64,000 nt of DNA from contig CP123444.1 in NCBI GenBank assembly GCA_029866965.1, positions 2,335,501-2,399,500 on the forward strand. Direction: 5' to 3'. Every line of letters begins with the position of its first letter. The stretch's first letter is position 1. Below are positions 34,590-43,639 of the stretch, one piece after another. This DNA is from Flavobacteriaceae bacterium YJPT1-3. GTDB lineage: Bacteria > Bacteroidota > Bacteroidia > Flavobacteriales > Flavobacteriaceae. The translations under genes and the position numbers were made by a program. The notes under the pieces are model-generated. The model ran no database searches, was not told the origin of the DNA, and was given only the letters and a program-made list of their open reading frames with translations.

Positions 34590-35627
34590 TTATCGGGGGA
34601 CTTCAACGGATTGTACAATCATGTCGATCACTTGCTCCGGACTCATGCCTTCCATTTCGCGCTCCGGGGAAAGAATGATACGATGCCGCAATACCGGATG
34701 GATCGCCAATTTAATGTCTTCCGGGGTGACGAAGTCCCTACCGTCAATTGCGGCAAAGGCCTTAGAGGCGGTAAGGATGGCCAGAGAGGCACGAGGAGAA
34801 CCTCCTAAATATAAGTGCGGATGACTCCTTGTTTTTCCGATCAATTCGGCAATGTAGGCAATGACCTTCTCTTCCACTTTGACCTGAGCGATCTGCGTTT
34901 TGTAATCGAGTAATTGTTCAGGTGTCATGACCGGTTCAATCTGATCCGGTGCGGCCTGACCGCCTCGTTCATGGTGGCGAGTCAGAATATCAACCTCTTC
35001 CTCCTGGGAGGGATAGTTTACCTTGATCTTAAAGAGAAAACGGTCCAACTGGGCTTCGGGTAGGGCATAGGTGCCCTCTTGTTCGATGGGATTCTGGGTG
35101 GCCAAAACCATAAAGGGCGGTTCCATGGCATAGCGCGTTCCGTCCATGGTGATCTGACGTTCTTCCATGACCTCAAAAAGGGCAGCCTGGGTTTTGGCCG
35201 GAGCCCGGTTGATCTCATCGATGAGCACGATATTGCTGAATACCGGACCTTTGCGAAATTCAAAATCAGAGGTTTTCATGTTCAGAACGGAAGTCCCCAA
35301 AACATCACTCGGCATCAGGTCGGGGGTAAATTGAATCCGGCTGAATCCTGTTTTCATGGTACGGGCGAACAGCTTGGCCGTGATCGTCTTGGCGATTCCG
35401 GGTACGCCTTCAATAAGCACATGACCTTCGGAAAGCAAGCCTACCAGAAGTAAATCAATGAATTCCCGTTGTCCTACGATCACTTTTCCCAATTCTGAGC
35501 GCATACGCTCAGCGGCCTGACGGAGTGCTTCCAGGGAAATCCGATTGTCAAACTGCAGGCCACTCTGGTCTTCTCCCTGAGTCGATTGGGGATCTTGTTG
35601 TGGTGTATTCTGATCTTCTGTTTGCAT
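34590..35627 (-). CDS. MoxR family AAA+ ATPase
   Basis: 345 residues. Walker A GVPGIAKT (near residue 75), Walker B VLIDEINRAP (near 137), sensor 1 VLATQNPIEQEGTYALPEAQLDRF, and sensor 2 GGSPRAS. The acidic, Gln-rich N-terminus is low complexity. MoxR ATPases act as chaperones that activate metal enzymes or membrane complexes with vWA/DUF58 partners. Abuts the DUF58 gene exactly (stop at 34590, DUF58 start at 34589) and follows the DUF4350 gene by 3 bp. Confidence 0.93.
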   Translation of the reverse strand: MQTEDQNTPQQDPQSTQGEDQSGLQFDNRISLEALRQAAERMRSELGKVIVGQREFIDLLLVGLLSEGHVLIEGVPGIAKTITAKLFARTMKTGFSRIQFTPDLMPSDVLGTSVLNMKTSDFEFRKGPVFSNIVLIDEINRAPAKTQAALFEVMEERQITMDGTRYAMEPPFMVLATQNPIEQEGTYALPEAQLDRFLFKIKVNYPSQEEEVDILTRHHERGGQAAPDQIEPVMTPEQLLDYKTQIAQVKVEEKVIAYIAELIGKTRSHPHLYLGGSPRASLAILTASKAFAAIDGRDFVTPEDIKLAIHPVLRHRIILSPEREMEGMSPEQVIDMIVQSVEVPR

Positions 35628-35630
35628 GTT

Positions 35631-36839
35631 TTAGTGTTTAAATTCGGTAATGAGGGTTTGTAATTTAATGAGGGTCGCAGAATCCACCTGCGTTTGCGCC
35701 TGAATCACGGTGATCAGATCGATCAGTCGTTTGGTTTCTGCCTGACTTTTTCCTCCTTTGGCTGCTAATTTTTCGATAAAATCGAGGCCCAGATGCCTGG
35801 TATCCAGATAGAGATGCTGACGTATATAATCCAGGAAGTGGTTGATCTGATGCCTGGCAATTTCCTTATTCCGTTTTTCTGCCAGATACATCCCGGCAAT
35901 GGTCTTGGTAAAGGCCAGGGTTTGATTGGGCAGGGGTTCTACGATCGGGATGCTGCGCTGTTTGCGTTTGGTTTCAAAAAGCACCCAGATCAATGCGATC
36001 AATAATACGGTGTAGTACGCCCATTTTAAATACTTATTACTCAGCAGGAGGTACAGTGGCGTAGAATAGACCGTTTTACCCGTTTTGTAATGATTATCCC
36101 AGTAGAGGGTGCCTTCTTCAGGGAGGTAGCTCAGCAGTTTTTCACCGTATTCATAATTCAGGCTGTCCAGTAGGGTGTAATTGTTTAAAGCTTCCGGGAA
36201 GGTATTGAGCAGAATGGTGCCTTCTCCAAATTCCTGCTGTATCACATTGATATGAGGTTCTCGGATAAGCGGCTTTTCCTGATCCCATAAAAGATCTACT
36301 TCTCCCAGGACTACGGCCTGAGCGGTGTCGATCGCACTAAAGTAAACCGTATAATGATCTCTGGGATAATGATAGGCTGAGTCTCGCTTCAACTGCGGGT
36401 TGCTCAAATTAAACAGTGGCTCCCGGCTCAATTGTTCGGTCGCGGTCAATACGGCGGTTTCCAAATGCAAGGTATCCAGTAAGTCTTTACCAATGGCAGA
36501 GGCATGCACCACCAGCGTATTTCCTTCAGCTACCCAGCGAAGCAGACGATTGGTTTCTGCTTCATCAAAATAAACGCTGTTGTTGATAAAAAAATAGGTG
36601 CCCTTTAAGGTACTGTCGCCTCCTAGAACCTCAAAAGGCGGGTCATTGCGTTCCTCCCATCGATCGTCATAGCGCTCACTCAACTGTTGATGGAGAACGT
36701 AAGTGCCCAATGGAATTTTAGCCGTTTTGGAATAGCTGGGAAACCAGTTGACCGGTTCGGGCTTCGAGGCTTCCAGAATGGTCAGTAGCAGGATAACCCC
36801 CAGAAGCGCAGCGGCGATTATGCGGTATCGTTTACTCAT
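35631..36839 (-). CDS. DUF4350 membrane protein
   Basis: 402 residues. N-terminal helix (IIAAALLGVILLLTILEA), then a DUF4350 domain at about residues 35-225 (SYSKTAKIPLGTYVLHQQL, RWVAEGNTLVVHASAIG), a second helix near residues 275-293, and a helical C-terminus (HQINHFLDYIRQHLYLDT). The domain is a class I glutamine-amidotransferase-like fold of unknown function and is a fixed part of this cluster. Overlaps the DUF4129 gene by 4 bp. Confidence 0.85.
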   Translation of the reverse strand: MSKRYRIIAAALLGVILLLTILEASKPEPVNWFPSYSKTAKIPLGTYVLHQQLSERYDDRWEERNDPPFEVLGGDSTLKGTYFFINNSVYFDEAETNRLLRWVAEGNTLVVHASAIGKDLLDTLHLETAVLTATEQLSREPLFNLSNPQLKRDSAYHYPRDHYTVYFSAIDTAQAVVLGEVDLLWDQEKPLIREPHINVIQQEFGEGTILLNTFPEALNNYTLLDSLNYEYGEKLLSYLPEEGTLYWDNHYKTGKTVYSTPLYLLLSNKYLKWAYYTVLLIALIWVLFETKRKQRSIPIVEPLPNQTLAFTKTIAGMYLAEKRNKEIARHQINHFLDYIRQHLYLDTRHLGLDFIEKLAAKGGKSQAETKRLIDLITVIQAQTQVDSATLIKLQTLITEFKH

Positions 36840-37573
36840 AATAGCGCCTCCAGGTTACTGAATTGTAGTTTTGCTTTCGCGAAAGCGGACTCATCCACTT
36901 CAAATTGGCCGTACCAACTGTAGTCATAGATGCGCGTTACTCGTCGAAAGGACTCCCGAAGCTCGTCCTGCTTGATCTCGTACAGATATTCCCGATTGGT
37001 TTTTTGTGCCTGCCAGTCAATATGCTCCTGATCGGAAAGGCGCTGGAGCAACAACAAATAATAAAAACGGATGGCCAGGCGATAATTTTTTACGGCTAAG
37101 GCCTGTTCGATCAAAGCCTGAATATCATCATGTTCAATGATCTCCTGATCTTTGCTGCTTAAGTACTGATTTAACGTATTAGTCGTTCGCTGCAGCGAGC
37201 GTTCATCTATCTTTAGGATAAGCCAGATAAAGAGAAAGAGTATACCGGCAATAGCGAGGTAAGGAAGTACGCGAAGCACAAAGCCCCAAAAACCGGTGGC
37301 CTCTTCGCTACCTGTTAGCCAGCGTATAAAAGCCCTCCAGCGTTCATTTACCCAGCGTTTAAAGCGCGACCAAACCGTATCAGGTTCTTGGTACTCAGTA
37401 TAGTCAAATGCCTTGTCTTCTCTTAGTTTTTTGAGTGCTTCCTGATCAAAGGATACCGGTTCCAGGTAGTCACGTTGATCGTAACGTATATCCTGAAGCG
37501 TTGTGGCAGTCGAATCTTGGCTCCAAAGCGGGGCCCAAAACAAAACGGCGATGGCAAAAAAGAGTTTAGGCAT
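36836..37573 (-). CDS. DUF4129 domain protein
   Basis: Start set at ATG 37573 (MPKLFFAIAVLFWAPLWS), a signal peptide overlapping the upstream stop by 8 bp; the longer frame to 37642 lies inside that gene. 245 residues. One membrane helix at about 105-130. DUF4129 at the C-terminus: YRLAIRFYYLLLLQRL, REYLYEI and YDYSWYGQFEVDE. A palindrome copy at 36873-36886 is read as AFAKA near the C-terminus. Confidence 0.83.
   Translation of the reverse strand: MPKLFFAIAVLFWAPLWSQDSTATTLQDIRYDQRDYLEPVSFDQEALKKLREDKAFDYTEYQEPDTVWSRFKRWVNERWRAFIRWLTGSEEATGFWGFVLRVLPYLAIAGILFLFIWLILKIDERSLQRTTNTLNQYLSSKDQEIIEHDDIQALIEQALAVKNYRLAIRFYYLLLLQRLSDQEHIDWQAQKTNREYLYEIKQDELRESFRRVTRIYDYSWYGQFEVDESAFAKAKLQFSNLEALL
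36873..36886. repeat. GCTTTCGCGAAAGC palindrome, copy 5
   Basis: Perfect copy inside the DUF4129 gene, read as AFAKA. Confidence 0.9.
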
Positions 37574-38438
37574 GGCGATCCTCACCCAAAGCGTCGATAC
37601 GTTCCAGAGTTCCGGTATTGTTCTTTTTTTCGTTAAGGTCAAAATAGATGAAGGCTGTAGCGATCACGGTAAAGAGGTATAAAAAATACTGCACCGCACT
37701 GGAGATGACCGAAAGCGCAATATACACCCCGTCCACCAGTTGGCGCGGATCGCCAAAATTCCCTTGATCCATAGCGGTAAAGGTTTTCACCATGGTGTAG
37801 ATCAGAGCAGGGATTTGGAAGACAAATCCAATGATCCCAATGATCAGACCAATCACAAAGAGCGTTATGAAAGTCATCCACCATTCTCCGTGGATCAATT
37901 TAAAAGAATTGCTGATCGAATCGGAGATCCCTTGATTGCGAAAGACCGCGAGGGCGAAAACCATGGATAGGGGAACGTACAGGTAGATGCCCGGGAACAC
38001 ACACAGTAAAAATCCAAAAACCAACATGATCACAGAGATGACCCCAAGCCCAAACAACTTACCCAAGTCTCGCTTTACCCGCTGAATGACCGCCTGCTGG
38101 TCGACCACACCTTTATTCTCGGTGTAGGAACGAATAAAATGCAAAACGGATCCAAAAAGTAAAGAGTAGTACAGGAATCCACTTATGGCCAGTAGGCCTG
38201 CTGAAATAAAGAATGTGCCCAGATTTAAGAATTCATTGTCGATCCATCCAAAGCCCGTAAAGTCGGCAGAGGCGTAGGTGTAGAACCCAATCGCAAAGAG
38301 CAGGAGAATAAAGGGAATGGCCACCGTTTTCACAAGCAGCTGAAACAAAGGCTTGAAATTGCGACGTACAAATTTGAAGGTATCAGTCAATGTTTCTCCG
38401 AGTTCGCGACGGCGTTTGAATTCAATGTATTTATCCAT
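37566..38438 (-). CDS. Multi-pass membrane protein of the MoxR cluster
   Basis: 290 residues. A short cytosolic start (IEFKRRRELGETLTDTFKFVRRNFK) is followed by six or so helices between residues 35 and 280. VFPGIYLYVPLSMVFAL is a distinctive phrase. The pattern resembles DUF975/GlpQ-membrane-like proteins, but I cannot fix the family. Overlaps the SpoIIM-like gene upstream by 8 bp and the DUF4129 gene downstream, so it belongs to the same transcript. Confidence 0.8.
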   Translation of the reverse strand: MDKYIEFKRRRELGETLTDTFKFVRRNFKPLFQLLVKTVAIPFILLLFAIGFYTYASADFTGFGWIDNEFLNLGTFFISAGLLAISGFLYYSLLFGSVLHFIRSYTENKGVVDQQAVIQRVKRDLGKLFGLGVISVIMLVFGFLLCVFPGIYLYVPLSMVFALAVFRNQGISDSISNSFKLIHGEWWMTFITLFVIGLIIGIIGFVFQIPALIYTMVKTFTAMDQGNFGDPRQLVDGVYIALSVISSAVQYFLYLFTVIATAFIYFDLNEKKNNTGTLERIDALGEDRHA

Positions 38439-39465
38439 AGTTTGCTGTAAAGTCCTGAACCTGATTTGAGGTATGCTCCGGGTGGAGATCAGTTAAATAT
38501 TCTTTTGTTTTTTGTTGCTTCCGATAGACGTACTGCGGATAGTAAACATAATAAAAAAGGATGAGAGCCAGCGAGCTGCTGATGATCAAAATAGCAAGCC
38601 AGTCGGGCATCCCGGTCCGTCGGGTGACAAAGCCTTCCAGAAAGCCGGCGATCACAAAAAACGGCAGTGTACTGGTCACGATTTTCAATCCGTCCTTGAC
38701 GCCTCGTTTAAAACTCGCCAGTCGGGTATAGGTTCCCGGAAATAAAATGCTGTTGCCCAATACCAATCCGGCGCATCCGGCCACGATAATGACAGAGATC
38801 TCGATGGTGCCATGGATCCATATGGTGCGTGCAGATTCCCAGAGCAATCCTTGATCGTAGAAGAAGTACTGAAATGAGCCTAACATGATGGCATTGCGCA
38901 TCAGGATAAAAAGTGTACCAATTCCAAACAAGACCCCCAAGGTAAAGGCATAGAGCGAAACGCGTATGTTGTTGATGGTGATCCCTAAGAACATGTCCAT
39001 TTCACCGGCTTTTTTATAGACCGCCATGGGGTCTCCTTCTTCAATATTCTCTAAGGTCATATTGACATAGGCATCGCCTAAGATCATACGTACGAATGAA
39101 CCATCGCTGGCCGCACTATAGGCCCCTACTAGGGTGAACAACAGAAAGACTAAAAAAGCGACGAGTAACTGCCGTTGGTAACGATAAAAAAGCAGGGGAA
39201 ACTCCTGGGTAAAGAAGGTGACAAAACGTTTGGTCGATTCCCGTTTGGTCTTATAAATCTTCAGGTGAGACTGGGAAGCCAGATGATTGAGGTACTGATG
39301 CGTCTTGCTATTCGGGTAAAAGGTCTTGGCATAACTCAGATGGTCAGTCACTTCGATGTAGAGATCAGAGAGGGCATCGGGACCAATGCGCTCATTCTTC
39401 AACAACACATTTTCAAATTGCAGCCATTTGTGCTTATTTTGCTTGACAAAAGCAGCTTCACGCAT
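38431..39465 (-). CDS. SpoIIM-like (stage II sporulation protein M, DUF95) membrane protein
   Basis: 344 residues. N-terminal soluble part (VKQNKHKWLQFENVLLKNERIG), then five or six helices from ~95. ITINNIRVSLYAFTLGVLFGIGTLF and IWIHGTIEISVIIVAGCAGLVLG are hallmarks of the SpoIIM/DUF95 family. No sporulation is implied; in non-sporulators it sits in MoxR-RDD clusters as here. First gene of the minus-strand cluster, divergent from the RDD gene 34 bp away. Confidence 0.88.
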   Translation of the reverse strand: MREAAFVKQNKHKWLQFENVLLKNERIGPDALSDLYIEVTDHLSYAKTFYPNSKTHQYLNHLASQSHLKIYKTKRESTKRFVTFFTQEFPLLFYRYQRQLLVAFLVFLLFTLVGAYSAASDGSFVRMILGDAYVNMTLENIEEGDPMAVYKKAGEMDMFLGITINNIRVSLYAFTLGVLFGIGTLFILMRNAIMLGSFQYFFYDQGLLWESARTIWIHGTIEISVIIVAGCAGLVLGNSILFPGTYTRLASFKRGVKDGLKIVTSTLPFFVIAGFLEGFVTRRTGMPDWLAILIISSSLALILFYYVYYPQYVYRKQQKTKEYLTDLHPEHTSNQVQDFTANYG

Positions 39466-39498
39466 CTCAATTCCTTTTGTCGTAAAGAAACTAATTCA

Positions 39499-40215
39499 AT
39501 GGATAATTTTCAAATAGAAACAGCACAAAATGTAAGCATATCGCAAAATGTTGCGGGCATTGGCGAGCGTATTCTGGCTTTTCTGATCGACGGGATCATC
39601 ATCTTTGCTTATTTGCTGGCTGTTCTATTTTTAATGGGTGCCAGTGGTTTGGATAATCATGTCTCCGAATGGGTGTATCAGCTCGTTCTTGGGCTTCCTA
39701 TTTTTCTCTATCATCTGCTCTTTGAAACGTTTATGAATGGCCGTTCACCGGGTAAATACGCCATGAATACACAGGTAGTGAAATTGGACGGATCGAAGCC
39801 CGGTTTTGGTAGTTATTTTGTCCGTTGGTTGATGCGTGTGGTCGACATTTCATTTACTTCCGGCGGGGTGGCTGTATTGTCTATACTGTTGAGCGAACGC
39901 GGGCAGCGGTTGGGGGATATCGCGGCAGGAACCACCGTGATCAGCACTAAAAAGCAGGTGCGACTTTCCCAAACGCTGATGGTCGATATACCGGAAAGCT
40001 ATGTGGCTAAATATCCTCAGGTCACTGTTTTTAAGGATGACGAGATTCAGACCATCAAGACCGTGTTTATGGATGCGCGGCGCTACGGTAAGCATGATCT
40101 GATCTTAGCCCTATCGGATAAGGCCTCGACCGTCATGGGGGTGGTTCCAGATGAAAAACCCATCGACTTTGTCGACCGCATCATTAAGGATTACAACTTT
40201 TACACCCAACAGTAG
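39499..40215 (+). CDS. RDD family membrane protein
   Basis: Start set at ATG 39499 (MDNFQIETAQNVSISQN); the long frame from 39175 is antisense to the SpoIIM-like gene. 238 residues. RDD core: GIGERILAFLIDGIIIFAYLL (Arg, Asp), FETFMNGRSPGKYAMNTQVV, and LSERGQRLGDIAAGTTVI. Three helices in the first ~130 residues and a soluble C-terminus. RDD proteins are possible ion or solute channels. Divergent from the cluster and one base before the TRIC gene. Confidence 0.88.
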   Translation: MDNFQIETAQNVSISQNVAGIGERILAFLIDGIIIFAYLLAVLFLMGASGLDNHVSEWVYQLVLGLPIFLYHLLFETFMNGRSPGKYAMNTQVVKLDGSKPGFGSYFVRWLMRVVDISFTSGGVAVLSILLSERGQRLGDIAAGTTVISTKKQVRLSQTLMVDIPESYVAKYPQVTVFKDDEIQTIKTVFMDARRYGKHDLILALSDKASTVMGVVPDEKPIDFVDRIIKDYNFYTQQ

Positions 40216-40216
40216 A

Positions 40217-40825
40217 ATGGAATTTCTCACCTTGATCGATATTCTGGGTACGATTGCTTTTGCCATCTCCGGGGTATTGAAAGCCATGGACAAACGTCTG
40301 GATGTTTTTGGGGTCTTCATTATCGCCTTGGTTACTTCTGTAGGAGGTGGGACCTTGAGGGATTTACTCATCGGAAAGACCCCGGTGACCTGGATGCTGG
40401 ACATGACCTTTGTTTACCTGATCATCGCTACGGTCATTCTGGCCATTGTATTTCGAAATAAATTACAATTTCTGGGTACCTCCCTGCTGCTATTCGACAC
40501 CATCGGAATCGCGCTCTATACCGTGGTAGGGGTGCAAATGGGTGCTGGACTGTTGCATCCAATCATTTGTGTCGCCCTAGGGACGATGACCGCTTGTTTT
40601 GGAGGCGTCTTACGCGATATACTCTGTAATGAAGTGCCTGTCCTGTTCCAAAGAGAGATCTACGCAACAGCTTGTATCGCCGGTGGAACGGTGTATTTGG
40701 TCTTAGAACGCCTGGGAGTAGATAGTGCCCTGGCGTCTATCGTGGCCGGTTCTACGGTGATCACCATTCGATTACTGGCGGTACACTTTAAACTCAGTTT
40801 GCCAAGTATTTACCGGACCACATAA
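40217..40825 (+). CDS. Trimeric intracellular cation (TRIC/UPF0126) channel family protein
   Basis: Start set at ATG 40217, one base after the RDD stop; 202 residues. Two UPF0126 repeats are visible: DILGTIAFAISGVLKAMDKRLD with TSVGGGTLRDLLIG, then DTIGIALYTVVGVQMGAG with TACFGGVLRDILCNEVP. The GGGTLRD/GGVLRD loops are the pore-lining signature. Bacterial homologues conduct potassium. Co-transcribed with the RDD gene. Confidence 0.92.
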   Translation: MEFLTLIDILGTIAFAISGVLKAMDKRLDVFGVFIIALVTSVGGGTLRDLLIGKTPVTWMLDMTFVYLIIATVILAIVFRNKLQFLGTSLLLFDTIGIALYTVVGVQMGAGLLHPIICVALGTMTACFGGVLRDILCNEVPVLFQREIYATACIAGGTVYLVLERLGVDSALASIVAGSTVITIRLLAVHFKLSLPSIYRTT

Positions 40826-41590
40826 TTAATCGATCAACTCGGCGTCCAGATAAATATTGGTCAATGGCCATTCCTGCTCGTCAATGGCGACGGCATTGAT
40901 CTTATCAACCACATCCATCCCTTGGGTCACTTCCCCAAAGACCGTGTGCTCTCCATCCAAATGATGCGCTCCGCGTGGTGCCTGCACAATAAAGAATTCA
41001 AAGGGAGCTGTGGCATTGCTGACGTTCATTTCGGTGTATTTGGCACTGGATAAAGCTCCGCGGACATGGGTGTGCCTGGACGAGGCCTCGTTGGGAATTA
41101 AATAATCTCCAATCCGCGCTCGTTTGTCCTGTAACTCATAGTTGTCGCTATTTCCGCCCTGAATGATGAAGTCGGGGGAGACCCGATGCATATAAGAACC
41201 CTTGAAATAGTCCTCTTTTACCAAAAGAATGAAATTGGCTCGATGCAGGGGCGTGTCGTCGAAAAGACGGACTTCAATGTCGCCCATAGACGTTTTGATA
41301 CGCACTCGATTTTCAGGATTTTCCTCACCATAGGCATAGAGAAAATCCTTTAACTCGGCCTGCGATTTGATCATGGGATTCTCTACAGAGAAAGAATCCT
41401 TTATTGCTGTTCTGTGTTTTTGCTTTCGCGCTGCGCCGTCGGCAAGCCCTTGGCGACCGAGGGAAAGTGTACTATCCTTGATCGTCTGATTATTGGTTTG
41501 GATCTCCTCTTTCGCAGGAGTTTTTGTTTTTTTATCTTCACAGGATGCGCTGACTAGAATCAACGCCAAGACAATCCAGTAGTGTTTCAT
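40826..41590 (-). CDS. Cyclophilin-type peptidyl-prolyl isomerase, lipoprotein
   Basis: 254 residues. Lipobox LVSASC (Cys17), then a Lys/Thr-rich linker of ~80 residues, then the cyclophilin domain from ~95 (GDIEVRLFDDTPLHRANFILLVKEDYFKGSYMHRV, FIIQGGNSDN, FFIVQAPRGAHHLDGEHTVFGEVTQGMDVV). Active-site Arg in HRV and the FGEV loop are kept. Folds envelope proteins from the inner face of the outer membrane or the periplasm. The stop is directly next to the TRIC stop (convergent). Confidence 0.9.
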   Translation of the reverse strand: MKHYWIVLALILVSASCEDKKTKTPAKEEIQTNNQTIKDSTLSLGRQGLADGAARKQKHRTAIKDSFSVENPMIKSQAELKDFLYAYGEENPENRVRIKTSMGDIEVRLFDDTPLHRANFILLVKEDYFKGSYMHRVSPDFIIQGGNSDNYELQDKRARIGDYLIPNEASSRHTHVRGALSSAKYTEMNVSNATAPFEFFIVQAPRGAHHLDGEHTVFGEVTQGMDVVDKINAVAIDEQEWPLTNIYLDAELID

Positions 41591-41592
41591 AA

Positions 41593-42237
41593 ATGACTTT
41601 TCAAGAATTTCTCAATAGCGTCCCAAAAATAAGAAAATCACAGCTTCCCGGCCTCGCGGCTCAGTTGGAGATGGCCCCCAGCCTTCGTCAGGAGGAATTG
41701 GAGCAATTGGATGTAGAAGCCTTAAACCCGAAGAAGGCAGGGGTCATGGCCTTGATTTACCCCGGTGTGCAAGACCTGGCTATGCTGTCCCTTATTTTAC
41801 GCAAGACCTATGCGGGTGTACACAGCAATCAGGTGGGCTTCCCGGGAGGGCGAGAGGAGCCCGAGGATGAGGACCTTCAGGCCACCGCCTTGCGCGAAAC
41901 TGAAGAAGAAATTGGCGTACCTCGGGGACAGATACAGGTGGTGAAACGACTTACCCAGGTCTATATTCCGCCTTCTAACTTTTCAGTTTGCGTCTATCTG
42001 GGCTATACAGAACAACGTCCGCGTTTTGTTCCTCAGGAAGAAGAGGTAGAGGCCATTATAGAAGTGCCCATGGCTCATTTATTGGATGATGCCTATCTGA
42101 TCGAGCGGGAAATGACGACTTCCTATGCCGGGCGCATCCCGGTTCCCGCATTTAAATTGGAAAATCATACGGTATGGGGAGCGACGGCCATGATGTTAAG
42201 CGAACTCAAGGCTTTAATGCGCTTGGTGAATTCTTAG
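41593..42237 (+). CDS. NUDIX hydrolase, CoA pyrophosphatase-like
   Basis: 214 residues. The NUDIX box is GGREEPEDEDLQATALRETEEEIG (about residues 95-118), preceded by HSNQVGFPGG, a combination typical of the CoA-pyrophosphatase (NudL/YeaB) subgroup. The enzyme would cleave CoA to 3',5'-ADP and phosphopantetheine. Divergent from the cyclophilin gene with only 2 bp between start codons, so both promoters must lie inside the opposite gene's 5' end. Confidence 0.88.
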   Translation: MTFQEFLNSVPKIRKSQLPGLAAQLEMAPSLRQEELEQLDVEALNPKKAGVMALIYPGVQDLAMLSLILRKTYAGVHSNQVGFPGGREEPEDEDLQATALRETEEEIGVPRGQIQVVKRLTQVYIPPSNFSVCVYLGYTEQRPRFVPQEEEVEAIIEVPMAHLLDDAYLIEREMTTSYAGRIPVPAFKLENHTVWGATAMMLSELKALMRLVNS

Positions 42238-42298
42238 TACATGTGGTATCTTTGCTTTTCTGCACTGAAGAGAAGCAGGCCTAAGTGATCAGATCAAT

Positions 42299-43102
42299 AT
42301 GGGGTTATTCAAGACCAATCCGTTCGGACATATTTTATTCATCAAAAAGTGGTTAATTCGTATTCTGGGAGCGTTGACCCATAGACGGTATCGGGGCTTC
42401 AATGAATTGCAGATCGAAGGATCAGAAGTTATCAAAAATCTTCCGGATACCGGAGTGCTTTTTGTTTCTAACCACCAGACCTATTTCGCAGATGTGGTCG
42501 CCATGTTCCACGTCTTTAATGCCAGTTTGAGCGGTCGTACGGATTCGATCAAAAATATAGGCTACCTCTGGAATCCCAAATTGAATGTCTACTACGTGGC
42601 TGCCGGGGAGACCATGCGCAGCGGACTTCTACCGCGTATTCTAGCCTATGTGGGGGCAGTTACGGTAAGCCGTACCTGGCGGGAAAAGGGAAAAGAGATC
42701 GATCGCGAAGTGAATTTGAGCGATACGGAGAATATTGGTATCGCGCTGCATGACGGTTGGGTGATTACCTTCCCTCAAGGCACCACCAAACCCTGGAAAC
42801 CCATTCGCAAAGGAACGGCGCACATCATTAAGCAGTATAAGCCAATTGTGGTTCCTATCGTCATTGATGGCTTCCGTCGAGCCTATGACAAAAAAGGATT
42901 ACGCATCAAAAAGAAGAACATCCTCCAGTCGATTGAGATCAAACAACCGTTGGACATCGACTACGAAGGCGACAGCATAGAAGACATCGTTGAACAGATC
43001 GAGTACGCCATCGAGCAACATCCTTCGTTTTTAAAAGTAATTTCAGAAGAGGAGTTGCAGGAAGAAGAGGAGCTCAATCGCAAACGGATGTGGGAGTATT
43101 AA
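42299..43102 (+). CDS. Lysophospholipid acyltransferase family protein
   Basis: 267 residues. Acyltransferase block I is NHQTYFADVV (about residues 59-68), block III FPQGTTKPW near 160, block IV PIVVPIVIDGF near 185. Members move an acyl chain onto a lysophospholipid at the inner membrane (PlsC-like). Block I spaces His and Asp by five residues instead of the usual four, so it may be a divergent subgroup. An acidic C-terminal tail (SEEELQEEEELNRKRMWEY) extends beyond the core. Confidence 0.84.
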   Translation: MGLFKTNPFGHILFIKKWLIRILGALTHRRYRGFNELQIEGSEVIKNLPDTGVLFVSNHQTYFADVVAMFHVFNASLSGRTDSIKNIGYLWNPKLNVYYVAAGETMRSGLLPRILAYVGAVTVSRTWREKGKEIDREVNLSDTENIGIALHDGWVITFPQGTTKPWKPIRKGTAHIIKQYKPIVVPIVIDGFRRAYDKKGLRIKKKNILQSIEIKQPLDIDYEGDSIEDIVEQIEYAIEQHPSFLKVISEEELQEEEELNRKRMWEY

Positions 43103-43107
43103 TACCA

Positions 43108-43587
43108 ATGCAATACCGATTAGTAATAGTATCAAAATCGTCTTTGACTTACTTTATAGTCTTTATAGTAATGGTCTCCCAAGGCTTGACTTTGCAGGCA
43201 CAGATGGCCAAGGTCGATGAGATTTACTCTCCCAAGGAACTTTCTTATATCTTATCCAATATCCAGGTCGAAAAAATATCCTCAAAGGTTTTCTACCATG
43301 GCGGGATTTACGCTAAAGCCTACCCAATCTCTGATTCAAAGGCCACACAGGAAACTACCTTTGAAGGCTACGACGGAGTTTTAATGAGCTATTACTTCTC
43401 CTTTACGCCAGACGGCGATTATTACTCGAGCAGTCGGTTGTACAAGATAGAAGGCTTACTCGATCCTCAACTGATCGATTGGATGGAATTGAAAGAGGCT
43501 GATCAGCTTCAGATCAAAGTCATCATTGAACACGGCCCTGCACTAGAGCGGATATCAGATTCCTTCCAATTCAAGGTGAATGAATAA
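43108..43587 (+). CDS. Exported protein of unknown function
   Basis: Start set at ATG 43108; a GTG at 43090 would overlap the acyltransferase end. The N-terminus holds a signal-like stretch (LTYFIVFIVMVSQGLTLQAQ). The 159-residue protein has EIYSPKELSYILSNIQVEKISSKVFYHGG and FEGYDGVLMSYYFSFTPDGDYY. No family recognised. Six bp after the acyltransferase gene, so probably co-transcribed. Confidence 0.68.
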   Translation: MQYRLVIVSKSSLTYFIVFIVMVSQGLTLQAQMAKVDEIYSPKELSYILSNIQVEKISSKVFYHGGIYAKAYPISDSKATQETTFEGYDGVLMSYYFSFTPDGDYYSSSRLYKIEGLLDPQLIDWMELKEADQLQIKVIIEHGPALERISDSFQFKVNE

Positions 43588-43639
43588 AATTGCCTAGCGT
43601 TTATCCGCAACGTAGAGTCGGCTACTTCCCTGATTGCAA

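Noticed and set aside
33249-38438. MoxR/DUF58 cluster as a defence system
   Set aside because: The gene set matches a recurrent Bacteroidota chromosomal cluster, with no nuclease or effector.
39175-39498. N-terminal extension of the RDD protein
   Set aside because: It is antisense to the SpoIIM-like gene, and the RDD fold starts right after the ATG at 39499.
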